Shown here piece after piece: positions 32,194 to 40,605 of a stretch of DNA of 64,000 nucleotides (position 1 is its first letter; each line of letters opens with the position of its first letter). The stretch is taken from positions 62,001-126,000 of the forward strand of contig NZ_JAUTWS010000018.1 of NCBI RefSeq assembly GCF_030657435.1, in the 5' to 3' direction. Below the pieces are notes generated by a model that did not search any database, was not told the origin of the DNA, and saw only the letters and a program-made list of their open reading frames with translations. The stretch comes from Paracraurococcus lichenis. Its GTDB lineage: Bacteria; Pseudomonadota; Alphaproteobacteria; Acetobacterales; Acetobacteraceae. The translations under genes were made by a program, and so were the position numbers.

Positions 32194-32672
32194 CCGAGGC
32201 CGACCTCGCCGAGGCCATCCGGGCCGCGCAGGCCATCGCCCAGGCGCTGCGCCGGTCGCGGGAGCGGTTGGCGCCATTCTTTCCGCTCGACGCCGCGGGC
32301 GTCGCCGCGCTGGACGAGGACCAGCGCGAGCGCACCGATGCGCTCATCAAGCGCTTCGAGAACCTGGTCAACACGCTGCAGGACCAGGTCTTCCGCCAGA
32401 TCGCGGAACGGGAGCTGGCACGCGACCCCGACCGGATGTCGCGCCGCGACGTCCTCGACTACATGGAGAAGATCGGGGTGCTGGACGCGGCCGACCGCTT
32501 CCTCGACGCCGTCAAGCTGCGCAACCGCCTCTCCCATGTCTATCCGGCGGACCCGGCGAAACAGGCGGGCCAGTTGAACCGGGTGCAGGCCGCGGCGGCG
32601 GTGGTCCTGCGGGCTTTGGATGGGGTCGAGGCCTGGGCGGCCCGCCGCCTCACCCCACCCGCTTCGCCATGA
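32190..32672 (+). CDS. HEPN-domain toxin (HepT-like)
   Basis: A 160-residue all-helical HEPN protein starting at a TTG that overlaps the antitoxin stop. The catalytic HEPN motif is Arg111-Asn-Arg-Leu-Ser-His116, followed by Val and Tyr118, giving the full RX4HXY pattern. In HepT the tyrosine of this motif is the residue AMPylated by MntA. HEPN toxins cleave RNA, often tRNA or mRNA. The TTG start would lower translation relative to the antitoxin. The 3' end overlaps the convergent GNAT gene by 23 bases. Confidence 0.85.
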   Translation: MTEADLAEAIRAAQAIAQALRRSRERLAPFFPLDAAGVAALDEDQRERTDALIKRFENLVNTLQDQVFRQIAERELARDPDRMSRRDVLDYMEKIGVLDAADRFLDAVKLRNRLSHVYPADPAKQAGQLNRVQAAAAVVLRALDGVEAWAARRLTPPASP

Positions 32673-33093
32673 ACACCCGCGCGAAGCCCTTCTCCTGCCG
32701 CCGCTCCGTCTCGGCATAGCCGCGCTTCGCATAGAGCGCGATGTTCCGCTCCATCAGCACATTGGTATAGAGCCGCACCTCCGGCAGGCCGCGCCGCCGC
32801 GCCTCCGCCTCCACGAAGTCGAGCAGCACCCGCCCCTCGCCGCTGCCCTGCCGCGCCGGGTCGACCGCGATATTGTCGAGCATGAGGTGGTCGGCATGCG
32901 TCTCGATGACGACGAGGCCGCGGATCGCGCCCGCGTCCTCCAGCACCCAGGCCTCGCCGGCGGCGATGCGCGCGGCGTAGTCGTCGTCCATCGGGAAGGG
33001 GCGCCGGCCGACCACCGGCACCCAGGGGCCATAGGCGCGCTCGACGATGGCCGCGAGCAGCGGCGCCTCCGCCGGGCGCGCCTGGCGGATCAT
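32650..33093 (-). CDS. GNAT-family N-acetyltransferase
   Basis: A 147-residue GNAT acetyltransferase. The acetyl-CoA motif A is DNIAVDPARQGSGEGRVLLDFVE, followed by motif B region LYTNVLMERNIALYAKRGYAE, with the family's common Asn and Tyr. The acceptor is unknown. The start overlaps the tldD stop by 4 bases (ATGA), so it is translated from the tldD message. Its end overlaps the HEPN toxin gene tail-to-tail. Confidence 0.87.
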   Translation of the reverse strand: MIRQARPAEAPLLAAIVERAYGPWVPVVGRRPFPMDDDYAARIAAGEAWVLEDAGAIRGLVVIETHADHLMLDNIAVDPARQGSGEGRVLLDFVEAEARRRGLPEVRLYTNVLMERNIALYAKRGYAETERRQEKGFARVFMAKRVG

Positions 33094-34526
33094 ACGGCGG
33101 TGCCGCCCACCGTCAGCCCCGCCATCTTCAGCGTCGGCTGCCCGACCCCCACCGGCACGCCCTGGCCCTGCTTGCCGCAGGTGCCGATGCCGGGGTCGAG
33201 CGCCATGTCGTTCCCGACCATCGCCACCTTGGTGAGCGAGTCGGGCCCGTTGCCGATCAGCGTTGCGCCCTTGACCGGCGCGCCCAGCTTGCCGTCCTCG
33301 ATCAGATAGGCCTCGGAGGCCGAGAAGACGAACTTGCCCGAGGTGATGTCCACCTGCCCGCCGCCGAAATTCACGGCATAGAGCCCGCGCTTGACGCTGC
33401 CGATGATCTCGTCCGGCGTGTGCTTGCCGCCCAGCATCACCGTGTTGGTCATACGCGGCATGGGGATATGCGCGAAGCTCTGCCGGCGGCCATTGCCGGT
33501 CGGCTTGACGCCCATCAGCCGCGCATTCTGCCGGTCCTGCAGGAAGCCGACCAGCACGCCGTCCTCGATCAGGACCGTGCGGTTAGAGGGCGTCCCCTCG
33601 TCGTCCACGGTCAGGCTGCCGCGGCGGTCGGGGATGGTGCCGTCGTCGATCACCGTCACGCCCGGCGCCGCGATCCGCTGGCCGAGCAGGCCGGCGAAGG
33701 CGCTGGTCTTCTTGCGGTTGAAATCGCCCTCGAGGCCATGGCCGATCGCCTCGTGCAGCAGGATCCCCGGCCAGCCCGGGCCGAGTACCACCTCCATCTC
33801 GCCGGCCGGCGCCGGCACGCTGTCGAGGTTCACCAGCGCCTGGCGCAGCGCCTCCTGCACCGCGCCCTGCCAGACCGGCTCGGCGACGATGCGGGCATAG
33901 TCGAAGCGGCCGCCCAGGCCGTGGCTGCCGGTCTCCCGCCGCCCGTCCTGCTCCACCACGACGGCGACATTGAGCCGCACTAGCGGCCGGATATCGGCGA
34001 CGCGGGTGCCGTCCGGGCGCAGGATCTGCACCGCCTGCCATTCGCCGGCGAGGCTCGCCATCACCTGCTTCACCCGCGGGTCGCGGCCGCGGGCATAGGC
34101 GTCGATCTCGGCCAGCAGTTTCGTCTTGGCCGCGAAGTCCAGCAGCGCCAGCGGATTGGCGTCCTCGTAGAGCCGGGCATTGGTCGCGCGCGGCGCGACG
34201 TCGAGCGTGCCGCTGCGGCCCTGCCGCACCGCGCCGACCGTCTCCGCCGCCCGCTTCAGCGCCGCCTCGCTCAGCTCGCCGGCATGGGCATAGCCCGCCG
34301 CCTCGCCCGCCACGGCGCGCAGGCCGAAGCCCTTGGTCGCGTCGAAGCTGGCCGAGCGGATGCGGCCGTCATCGAGCGAGATCATCTCGCTCTCGCGGTA
34401 TTCGAGGAACAGCTCGCCATCCTCGGCGCCGGCCAGCGCCTCCTTGAGAATGCGTTCCGACCCCGCGCGGTCGAGCTCGCTGAAGAAGAGGCGGTCCGTC
34501 ACCGAGAGCGGCGTGTCGAGCGGCAT
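33090..34526 (-). CDS. tldD: TldD metalloprotease
   Basis: A 478-residue TldD subunit of the TldD/TldE (PmbA) zinc protease. The zinc motif is HEAIGHGLEGDFNRKK, with HExxxH as expected; other hallmarks are SLDDGRIRSASFDATKGFGLRAV near the start and MTNTVMLGGKHTPDEIIGSVKRGLYAVNFGGGQVDI near the end. With PmbA it trims unfolded peptides and matures some ribosomal peptides and toxins. PmbA is not in the window. AAGGAGAG precedes the ATG at 34526. The gene is translationally coupled to the GNAT gene. Confidence 0.95.
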   Translation of the reverse strand: MPLDTPLSVTDRLFFSELDRAGSERILKEALAGAEDGELFLEYRESEMISLDDGRIRSASFDATKGFGLRAVAGEAAGYAHAGELSEAALKRAAETVGAVRQGRSGTLDVAPRATNARLYEDANPLALLDFAAKTKLLAEIDAYARGRDPRVKQVMASLAGEWQAVQILRPDGTRVADIRPLVRLNVAVVVEQDGRRETGSHGLGGRFDYARIVAEPVWQGAVQEALRQALVNLDSVPAPAGEMEVVLGPGWPGILLHEAIGHGLEGDFNRKKTSAFAGLLGQRIAAPGVTVIDDGTIPDRRGSLTVDDEGTPSNRTVLIEDGVLVGFLQDRQNARLMGVKPTGNGRRQSFAHIPMPRMTNTVMLGGKHTPDEIIGSVKRGLYAVNFGGGQVDITSGKFVFSASEAYLIEDGKLGAPVKGATLIGNGPDSLTKVAMVGNDMALDPGIGTCGKQGQGVPVGVGQPTLKMAGLTVGGTAV

Positions 34527-34549
34527 GGGATGGGCTCTCCTTCGGAATG

Positions 34550-37500
34550 TCAGGCGGCGAGCGTGGCGAGCAGGCGGGATTCCGGGAAGCGCAGCACCGC
34601 CGTGGTTCCCGCGCCCGGCACGCTCTCGAGCGTCAGGGTGGCACCCTGCGCCTCGGCCAGGGCCTTGGACAGATATAGGCCGAGGCCGGAGCCGGGGAAG
34701 CGCCGCGAGAGGGAGGAATCGAGCTGGGTGAAGGGCTCGAAGGCGCGCGGGATGTCCTCGGGCCGCATGCCGATGCCGCTGTCGGTGACCCGCAGCACCA
34801 CCGCGCCCCCGGCCTCCTGCCCGGCCGAGACCGTCACCTGCCCGCCCTCGGGGGTGAACTTCACCGCATTGGAGAGGAGGTTCAGCAGCACCTGCCGCAG
34901 CCGGAGCTCGTCCGCCCGCAGCGGCGGCAAGGCCTGCGGCAGCGCCGCCTGCAGCGTGACCCCGGCGGTCGCCGCGGTCGCCTGCATCACCCGGATCGCG
35001 CCCTCGACCAGCGGGACCAGCGCCACCTCGCCCTCGACGGTCGCGAAGCCGCTGGTCTCGCCGCGGGTGACATCGAGGATGTCGTCGATCAGCGAGAGCA
35101 GGTGCCGCCCGGCCTCGTGGATGCAGCGGACATAGTCCTTGCCGCGCTCCGGGTCGGGGTCGACGCCCAGCGCCTCGGAGAAGCCGATCACCGCGTTCAG
35201 CGGCGTGCGCAGCTCGTGGCTCATGGTGGCGAGGAAGCGGGACTTCGCCCGGTTGGCCGCCTCGGCGGCATCCTTGGCGCCCTCGAGCTCGGTGCGGATC
35301 CGGCGGTCCTCGGTCACGTCGGTCAGCGCCAGCACCCAGCCGCCGCCCGGCACCGGCTCGGAGGCGATCTCGAGCACCAGGCCATTCGGCCGGGTGCGGG
35401 TGGACAGCGTCGCCTGCCGCCGGTCGCGCGCCTTCAGCCTGGCTGCGACCGCAAGGCCCGCCTCGCCCTCGCCATACTCGCCCCGCTGCTGCAGGTGGTC
35501 GATGAAGCCGGCGAAGCTGCCGCCCGCGCGCATGACCTCCTGCGGCAGGTCGAGCAGGGCGAGGAAGACGGGGTTGACCGCCTGGATCCGGCCATCGGCA
35601 TCGAACAGCGCGATGCCGTGCCGGATATTGTCCAGCATGGCCTGCTGGATGCCGGCGCGGCGCTGCGCCTCGGCCTCGGCGCGGGCGAGGGCGCTGATGT
35701 CGGTCATCGTCACCACGAAGCCGCCATCCGGCGTCGGGTCGGAGGTGACCTCGATGATCCGCCCGTCGGCATGCGGCCGCAGGTAGCGCGCGGGGCGGCT
35801 GCGGTCGAGCGAGCGGGCCATGCCGGCCGTCGCCCGTGCGTCGCCGCCGACCGAGCCGGCGGCGAGCTGGTAGTCGATCAGCTCGTCGATCGAGGCGCCG
35901 GTCTCGATGAGGTGCCGCGGGAAGCCGCCGAGCTCGGCGGCCAGCGCATTGGCCGAGATCACCCGCCGGTCCGGCCCGTAGTAGCAGATGCCGTGCCGCA
36001 TGCTGTCCAACATCACCTGCAGCACGCCGGCGCGCTGCCGGGCGGCGGCCTCGGCCTCGGTCAGCGCGGTGATGTCGCTGTAGGTGGCGACGAAGCCGCC
36101 ATCCGGCGTCGGGTCGGTAAAGATCTCGATGACCCGGCCGTCGAGGTGGCGGCGGATGCGCCGCTGCGGCCGGCCGTAGTCGTCCTCCGCGGCGGCCCGC
36201 ACCGCCTCGGGCGAGATGACGCCGGCCTGCATCGCGGCGGCGGCCAGTTCCGCGGCCGTGACGCCCGGCCGCAGCACCGCCGCCGGGATGCCGTTGAGCT
36301 CGCCGGCCAGCCGGTTCGCCGTCACCAGCCGCTTGGCGCTGTCGAACTGGGCGATGCCGTGCCGCATGTTGTCGAGCATGATCTGCAGCAGGCTGGCGCG
36401 GGCCAGGGCCTCGGCCTGCGCCTGCGCCAGGTCCGTCACGTCGGTATGGGTGACGACGAAGCCGCCCTCCGGCGTCGGGTCGGAGCCGACCTCGATCACC
36501 CGCCCGTCCGGCTGCACCCGGCGGTAGCGGGCCGATTGGCCACGGTCGAGGGCGAGGATGTCGGCGAGCAGCGCATCGGCCGCCTTGCCCTCGCCGAAAT
36601 GGCCGCTGGCGTGCTGGAGGCGGACGAGGTCGTCGAACCGGCTGCCGCGATGCGCCACGAGGTCGGGGATGCCATAGGCCGGCCCGGCCAGGCGGTTGGC
36701 CAGCAGCAGCCGGCGGTCCGGGCCGAACAGCATCAGGCCATGGCGCATGCTGTCGAGGGCGGCCTGCAGCATCCCGGCATGCCGGCGCGCCTCCTCCTCG
36801 GCCCGCGCCAGGGCGGTGATGTCGGTGCAACTGACGACGAAGCCGCCATCCGGGGTCGGGTCGGTGAAGACCTCGATCTGCCGGCCATCGGGCATGTGGC
36901 GCAGCACGCGGCTGCGCCGCGCCGGGTCGAGGTCGAGGAACCCCTCCGCCGCGCCGGCCGCGGGCTCCGGCGGGCCATGCGCGCCCTGCAGCGCCGCCGC
37001 GGCCAGGCCGGGTGCCACCTGCTCCGGCGACAGCCCCAGCATCGTCGCGGCGAGGGCATTGGCCGCGGTCAGCCGGCGGTCCGGCCCGAAGATCAGCAGC
37101 CCGTGCCGCATGTTGTCGAGCGCGGCCTGCAGCATGCCGGCGCGGCAGGCGGCGGCCGCCTCGGCCTCGGCCAGCGCGGTGATGTCGGAGAAGGTGATGG
37201 CATAGCCGCCATCCGGCGTCGGGTCGGAGACCACCTCGATGAGCCGGCCCTCGGGGCTGCGGCGCCGGTAGCGGAGTGGCTGCGACCGGTCGAGGGCGAG
37301 CAGCCGCCGCGCCATCGCCTCCGCCTCCTCGCCCGCGCCGAAGACGCCCGCCGCCTGCTGCAGCCGCAGGATCTCGGCATGCGCCATGCCGGGCGGCAGC
37401 CGCTCCTCCGGCAGGCCGCTCAGCCGCGCGGCGAGGCGGTTGGCGGCGATCAGCCGGTGGTCGGGGCCGAAGAGCTGGATGCCGTGGCGGATGACGTCGA

Positions 37501-39448
37501 GCATCACCGCCTGGGTGGCGGCGCGTTGCTTCGCCTCCGCCTCCGCCCGCGCGAGCGGCGTGATGTCGGAGAGGCTGAGGACGAAGCCGCCATCCGGCAT
37601 GGGGTCGGAGAAGACCTCGAGCGTGCGGCCGTCCCGCATCGGGCGGATGTAGTGCAACGGGCGGCTGCGGTCGGCCGCCCGCACCAGGCGGGCGAAGTCG
37701 GCGTCCTGCGCGGGATCGCCGGTCCCGCAGGAGGCGACCACCGTCTCTATCAGGGCGGCGAAGGGCGTGCCCGGCTGCGCCAGCGCCTCGGGCACGCCGG
37801 CCAGCTCCCGCGACAGCCGGTTGTCGGCGAGGAAGCGGTGGTCGGGGCCGAACAGCACCACGCCGTGATGCATGGTGTCGAGCATCGCCTGCAGCGTCGC
37901 GGCGCGCTGCGCCGCCGCCTGCTCCGCCTGCACCTCGATGGTCACGTCGGTCCAGGTGATGACGAAGCCGCCATCCGGCGTCGGGTCGGAGACGCTGTCC
38001 ACCACCCTGCCATCGGGCATGACGCGGCGCACGGGGTGGGGCCGGCTGCGGTCCCGGGCGGCGACCGCGCGCGCCTCGGCCGCCGCCGCCGGGCCGGTGC
38101 CGAAGACGCCGTGGCGGAACTGGCGCTCCGCCAGTTCCGCCGGCGTCATGCCGGGCACCAGCTCCGCATCCGGCACGCCGGCGAGGCCCGCGGCCAGCCG
38201 GTTCGCCAGGATCAGCCGCTGATCGGGGCCGAAGAGCGCGATGCCGTGCCGCATCGAATCCTGCATGGTCTGCAGCAGCTCGGCCCGCCGCTGGATCTCC
38301 GCCTTGGCCGCCGTCACCTCGGTCGTGTCGATGTAGCTGATGACGAAGCCGCCATCCGGCAGCGGATCCGACAGCACCTCGACCGTGCGCCCGCCCGCGC
38401 TGCGGCGGGTGCGGCGCTGCGGCCGCCGCCGGTCGAGGCCGAGGGTCCGGGCGACCTCCTCGGCCGCCGCCGGGGCGAGGTCCGGGCCGGTGCCGCCCAC
38501 CCGCTCCGCGACGAGGTCCTGCAGGCTGCGCCCCGGCCGGACGGCACCCGGCGGCAGGCCGGCGAGCCCGCTGCAGAGGTCGTTCGCCACCACCACCCGG
38601 GCGTCGCGGTCGAAGACCGCGATGCCGTGCCGCAGGTGGTCCAGCATGGCCTGCAGCAGGTCGGCGCGCTCGCGCCCCGCCGCTTCCGCATGCGCCAGGG
38701 CGGTGATGTCGGTCAGGGTGATGACGAAGCCGCCATCCGGCGTTGGCGCGGAGAGCACCTCCATCACCCGGCCGTCCCGCATGCTCCGGCGGGCCTGCCA
38801 CGAGCGGCGGCGGTCCCAGGCCAGGGTGGCCTGCAGGAAGGCATCCGCCTCCGCCCCCGTCCCATAGGCGCCCGCGGCATGCTGCAGCCGGGCGAGGTCG
38901 GAGAAGGGCCGGCCGGGGCGGAGATCCGCCGGCGTCAGGCCGCAGAAGGAGGCGGCCAGGGCATTCGCGGTGACCAGCCGCCCCGCCGCGTCATAGAGGA
39001 TGAAGCCGTGGCGCATCGAATCGAGCGCCCGCTGCAGCCCGGAGGGGGGCGGCGGCACCTCCGCGGGGGCGGCTATCTCGACCAGCACCGCGACATGGCC
39101 GCCCTCCGGCAGCGGCGACGTGGTCTGCTCGAAGCAGGTGCCGTCGGTGCGGCGGAGGCGGCGGCGGGAGGGTTGGCCATGGTCGAGCGCCAGATGCTCG
39201 CGCGCCAGGTGCTCGCACGCCAGCGCCTCGGGGTCGCCGGGGCCGTAGAGGCCGCGCTCGGCGAGGCGGCGGAGCAGGGCCTCGAGCGGCGTGCCAGGCG
39301 GCAGCGCCTCCGGATCGAGGCCGGCGGCCTGCCGCAGGGCGGCATTGGCGAAGGCGAGCCGCCGGTCCGGGCCGATGACCCAGACCGGCAGGGGCAGCCC
39401 GGCAAGGGCGGCAGCGAGCGCCGCCCCGGCGCCCCCGTGCTGTGTCAT
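34550..39448 (-). CDS. Giant soluble histidine kinase with eleven PAS domains
   Basis: A 1632-residue protein with no transmembrane segment or signal peptide. An N-terminal PAS (residues 15-130) is followed by ten PAS_7-type repeats of about 126 residues. Their MRHG-like sites lie near residues 145, 271, 399, 526, 654, 780, 900, 1028, 1150 and 1276, and most end with PDGGFVITxTDIT-like strands. Then come a HisKA domain with phospho-acceptor His1411 (MSHELRTPLNA) and a HATPase domain with N box LLNLLSNAVKF, G1 DSGIGM and G2 GSGLGLYLSKA. No receiver domain is attached. The start at 39448 overlaps the ctaA stop by 4 bases, so the kinase is translated behind heme A synthase. PAS domains may bind heme, flavin or small ligands; no ligand residue is evident. 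The cognate regulator is not in the window. Confidence 0.9.
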   Translation of the reverse strand: MTQHGGAGAALAAALAGLPLPVWVIGPDRRLAFANAALRQAAGLDPEALPPGTPLEALLRRLAERGLYGPGDPEALACEHLAREHLALDHGQPSRRRLRRTDGTCFEQTTSPLPEGGHVAVLVEIAAPAEVPPPPSGLQRALDSMRHGFILYDAAGRLVTANALAASFCGLTPADLRPGRPFSDLARLQHAAGAYGTGAEADAFLQATLAWDRRRSWQARRSMRDGRVMEVLSAPTPDGGFVITLTDITALAHAEAAGRERADLLQAMLDHLRHGIAVFDRDARVVVANDLCSGLAGLPPGAVRPGRSLQDLVAERVGGTGPDLAPAAAEEVARTLGLDRRRPQRRTRRSAGGRTVEVLSDPLPDGGFVISYIDTTEVTAAKAEIQRRAELLQTMQDSMRHGIALFGPDQRLILANRLAAGLAGVPDAELVPGMTPAELAERQFRHGVFGTGPAAAAEARAVAARDRSRPHPVRRVMPDGRVVDSVSDPTPDGGFVITWTDVTIEVQAEQAAAQRAATLQAMLDTMHHGVVLFGPDHRFLADNRLSRELAGVPEALAQPGTPFAALIETVVASCGTGDPAQDADFARLVRAADRSRPLHYIRPMRDGRTLEVFSDPMPDGGFVLSLSDITPLARAEAEAKQRAATQAVMLDVIRHGIQLFGPDHRLIAANRLAARLSGLPEERLPPGMAHAEILRLQQAAGVFGAGEEAEAMARRLLALDRSQPLRYRRRSPEGRLIEVVSDPTPDGGYAITFSDITALAEAEAAAACRAGMLQAALDNMRHGLLIFGPDRRLTAANALAATMLGLSPEQVAPGLAAAALQGAHGPPEPAAGAAEGFLDLDPARRSRVLRHMPDGRQIEVFTDPTPDGGFVVSCTDITALARAEEEARRHAGMLQAALDSMRHGLMLFGPDRRLLLANRLAGPAYGIPDLVAHRGSRFDDLVRLQHASGHFGEGKAADALLADILALDRGQSARYRRVQPDGRVIEVGSDPTPEGGFVVTHTDVTDLAQAQAEALARASLLQIMLDNMRHGIAQFDSAKRLVTANRLAGELNGIPAAVLRPGVTAAELAAAAMQAGVISPEAVRAAAEDDYGRPQRRIRRHLDGRVIEIFTDPTPDGGFVATYSDITALTEAEAAARQRAGVLQVMLDSMRHGICYYGPDRRVISANALAAELGGFPRHLIETGASIDELIDYQLAAGSVGGDARATAGMARSLDRSRPARYLRPHADGRIIEVTSDPTPDGGFVVTMTDISALARAEAEAQRRAGIQQAMLDNIRHGIALFDADGRIQAVNPVFLALLDLPQEVMRAGGSFAGFIDHLQQRGEYGEGEAGLAVAARLKARDRRQATLSTRTRPNGLVLEIASEPVPGGGWVLALTDVTEDRRIRTELEGAKDAAEAANRAKSRFLATMSHELRTPLNAVIGFSEALGVDPDPERGKDYVRCIHEAGRHLLSLIDDILDVTRGETSGFATVEGEVALVPLVEGAIRVMQATAATAGVTLQAALPQALPPLRADELRLRQVLLNLLSNAVKFTPEGGQVTVSAGQEAGGAVVLRVTDSGIGMRPEDIPRAFEPFTQLDSSLSRRFPGSGLGLYLSKALAEAQGATLTLESVPGAGTTAVLRFPESRLLATLAA
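35714..38745. repeat. Nucleotide-level repeats of the PAS-encoding units
   Basis: The 20-base core ACGAAGCCGCCATCCGGCGT, or a 1-4 base variant, recurs about every 360-385 bases in the kinase gene (near 35715, 36090, 36454, 36837, 37200, 37580, 37960, 38342 and 38721). It encodes the PDGGFV strand at the end of each PAS repeat. The silent positions are also conserved, pointing to recent duplication or gene conversion among repeats. Confidence 0.8.
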
Positions 39449-40521
39449 GCAGGTCTCCGGGGTTCGCGCAGGCCATGCAGGGCGAGCAGCGCCGCCGCCA
39501 GCACCAGCACCGCGCAGGCCTGGTGCAGCGTGCCGAGCCAGACCGGCACGACATGCACCAGCGTGGCGACGCCGAGGGCATATTGCAGGCAGACCGCGCC
39601 GCCGAGCAGCAGGCAGGCGTGCCGCGCCGCGCCCGGCGCCAGCCGCCGCCAGCCCCCCGTGGCGGCGCCGAGCGCGGCGAGGGCGGTGAGTGTCGCGAGA
39701 AGGCGGTGGTTGAACTGCACCGCCGGGATATTGGCCGTGAGGTTCTGCCACCAGGGCGAGAGCCGCCCATAGCCTTCCGGCACCAGCTGCCCGTCCATCA
39801 GCGGGAAGGTGTTGTAGTCGAAGCCGGCCTTGATGCCGGCGACGAAGCCGCCGGCCAGCATGGTGGCGACCACCAGCCAGGCCGCCGCCTTGATCTGCCG
39901 CCGGACCGAGCCGGTGGCCGGCTGCGGCGCGGCGGGGGCGCGCAGCAGGGAGAGCCCGGTCCAGAGCAGCGCGGCGAAGAGGCCGAGCGCCAGGCCGAGA
40001 TGCAGGACGAGCCGGTAGGGGGAGACCGCGGTCCGGTCGGCCTCGAAGCCCGAGGCGACCATGAACCAGCCGACCGCGCCCTGCAGCCCGCCGAGGAGAA
40101 GCAGCAGCAGCAGCCGGCCGCGGTAGCCGGCGGGGATCCGGCCGCGCAGCCAGAACCAGGCGAGCGGCAGCGCATAGGCCAGGCCGATCAGCCGGCCCCA
40201 GAGGCGGTGCGTCCACTCCAGCCAGAAGATCTCCTTGAAGCCCTCGAGGCCGAAGCCGGCATGGACCAGGGCGTATTGCGGGATGGTCCGGTAGAGGTCG
40301 TAGAGCCGCTGCCACTCCGCCTCCGACAGCGGCGGCAGGGCGCCCGAGAGCGGCGCCCATTCCATGATCGAGAGGCCGGAGCCGGTCAGGCGCGTCGCCC
40401 CGCCTAGGGCGACCATGATCCAGACCATGGCGGCCACGCCCAGCAGCCAGAGGGCGACGGGGCGGGGATCGGGTTCGGTGCGGTCCGCGGTGGCGGCGGA
40501 GGTCTCGGCGTCGAATGGCAT
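39445..40521 (-). CDS. ctaA: Heme A synthase (Cox15-type)
   Basis: A 358-residue integral membrane protein with eight hydrophobic segments. The four heme-ligand histidines are at His105 (WTHRLWGR), His174 (VLHLGLALG), His272 (FNHRLLAT) and His333 (TLHQACAV). Signature segments are GGATRLTGSGLSIMEW and GGFVAGIKAGFDYNTFPLM. It lacks the paired cysteines of Bacillus-type CtaA and matches the alphaproteobacterial/mitochondrial Cox15 class. It oxidises heme O to heme A for cytochrome aa3 oxidase. It is the first gene of a two-gene unit with the multi-PAS kinase, overlapping by 4 bases. Confidence 0.95.
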   Translation of the reverse strand: MPFDAETSAATADRTEPDPRPVALWLLGVAAMVWIMVALGGATRLTGSGLSIMEWAPLSGALPPLSEAEWQRLYDLYRTIPQYALVHAGFGLEGFKEIFWLEWTHRLWGRLIGLAYALPLAWFWLRGRIPAGYRGRLLLLLLLGGLQGAVGWFMVASGFEADRTAVSPYRLVLHLGLALGLFAALLWTGLSLLRAPAAPQPATGSVRRQIKAAAWLVVATMLAGGFVAGIKAGFDYNTFPLMDGQLVPEGYGRLSPWWQNLTANIPAVQFNHRLLATLTALAALGAATGGWRRLAPGAARHACLLLGGAVCLQYALGVATLVHVVPVWLGTLHQACAVLVLAAALLALHGLREPRRPA

Positions 40522-40605
40522 ACAACGGACTATAGAGTGGCGCCGCTTCGGGTGCATCCGTGCCGCGGCTTGCCGGTGGCGCCACGGACTGCTACCCGCG
40601 CGCCC

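Noticed and set aside
30120-32732. Minus-strand open frame of 870 codons
   Set aside because: Antisense to rsmE, gshA and the MNT-HEPN genes, all of which have clear family motifs.
35714-38745. Regular repeats resembling a CRISPR array
   Set aside because: The period is about 360-385 bases and the repeats encode the conserved end of PAS domains; spacing and length exclude CRISPR.
35102-39772. Plus-strand open frame of 1556 codons opposite the PAS kinase
   Set aside because: Its repeats mirror the PAS repeats on the other strand and it has no recognisable domain; the kinase strand shows HisKA, HATPase and PAS motifs.
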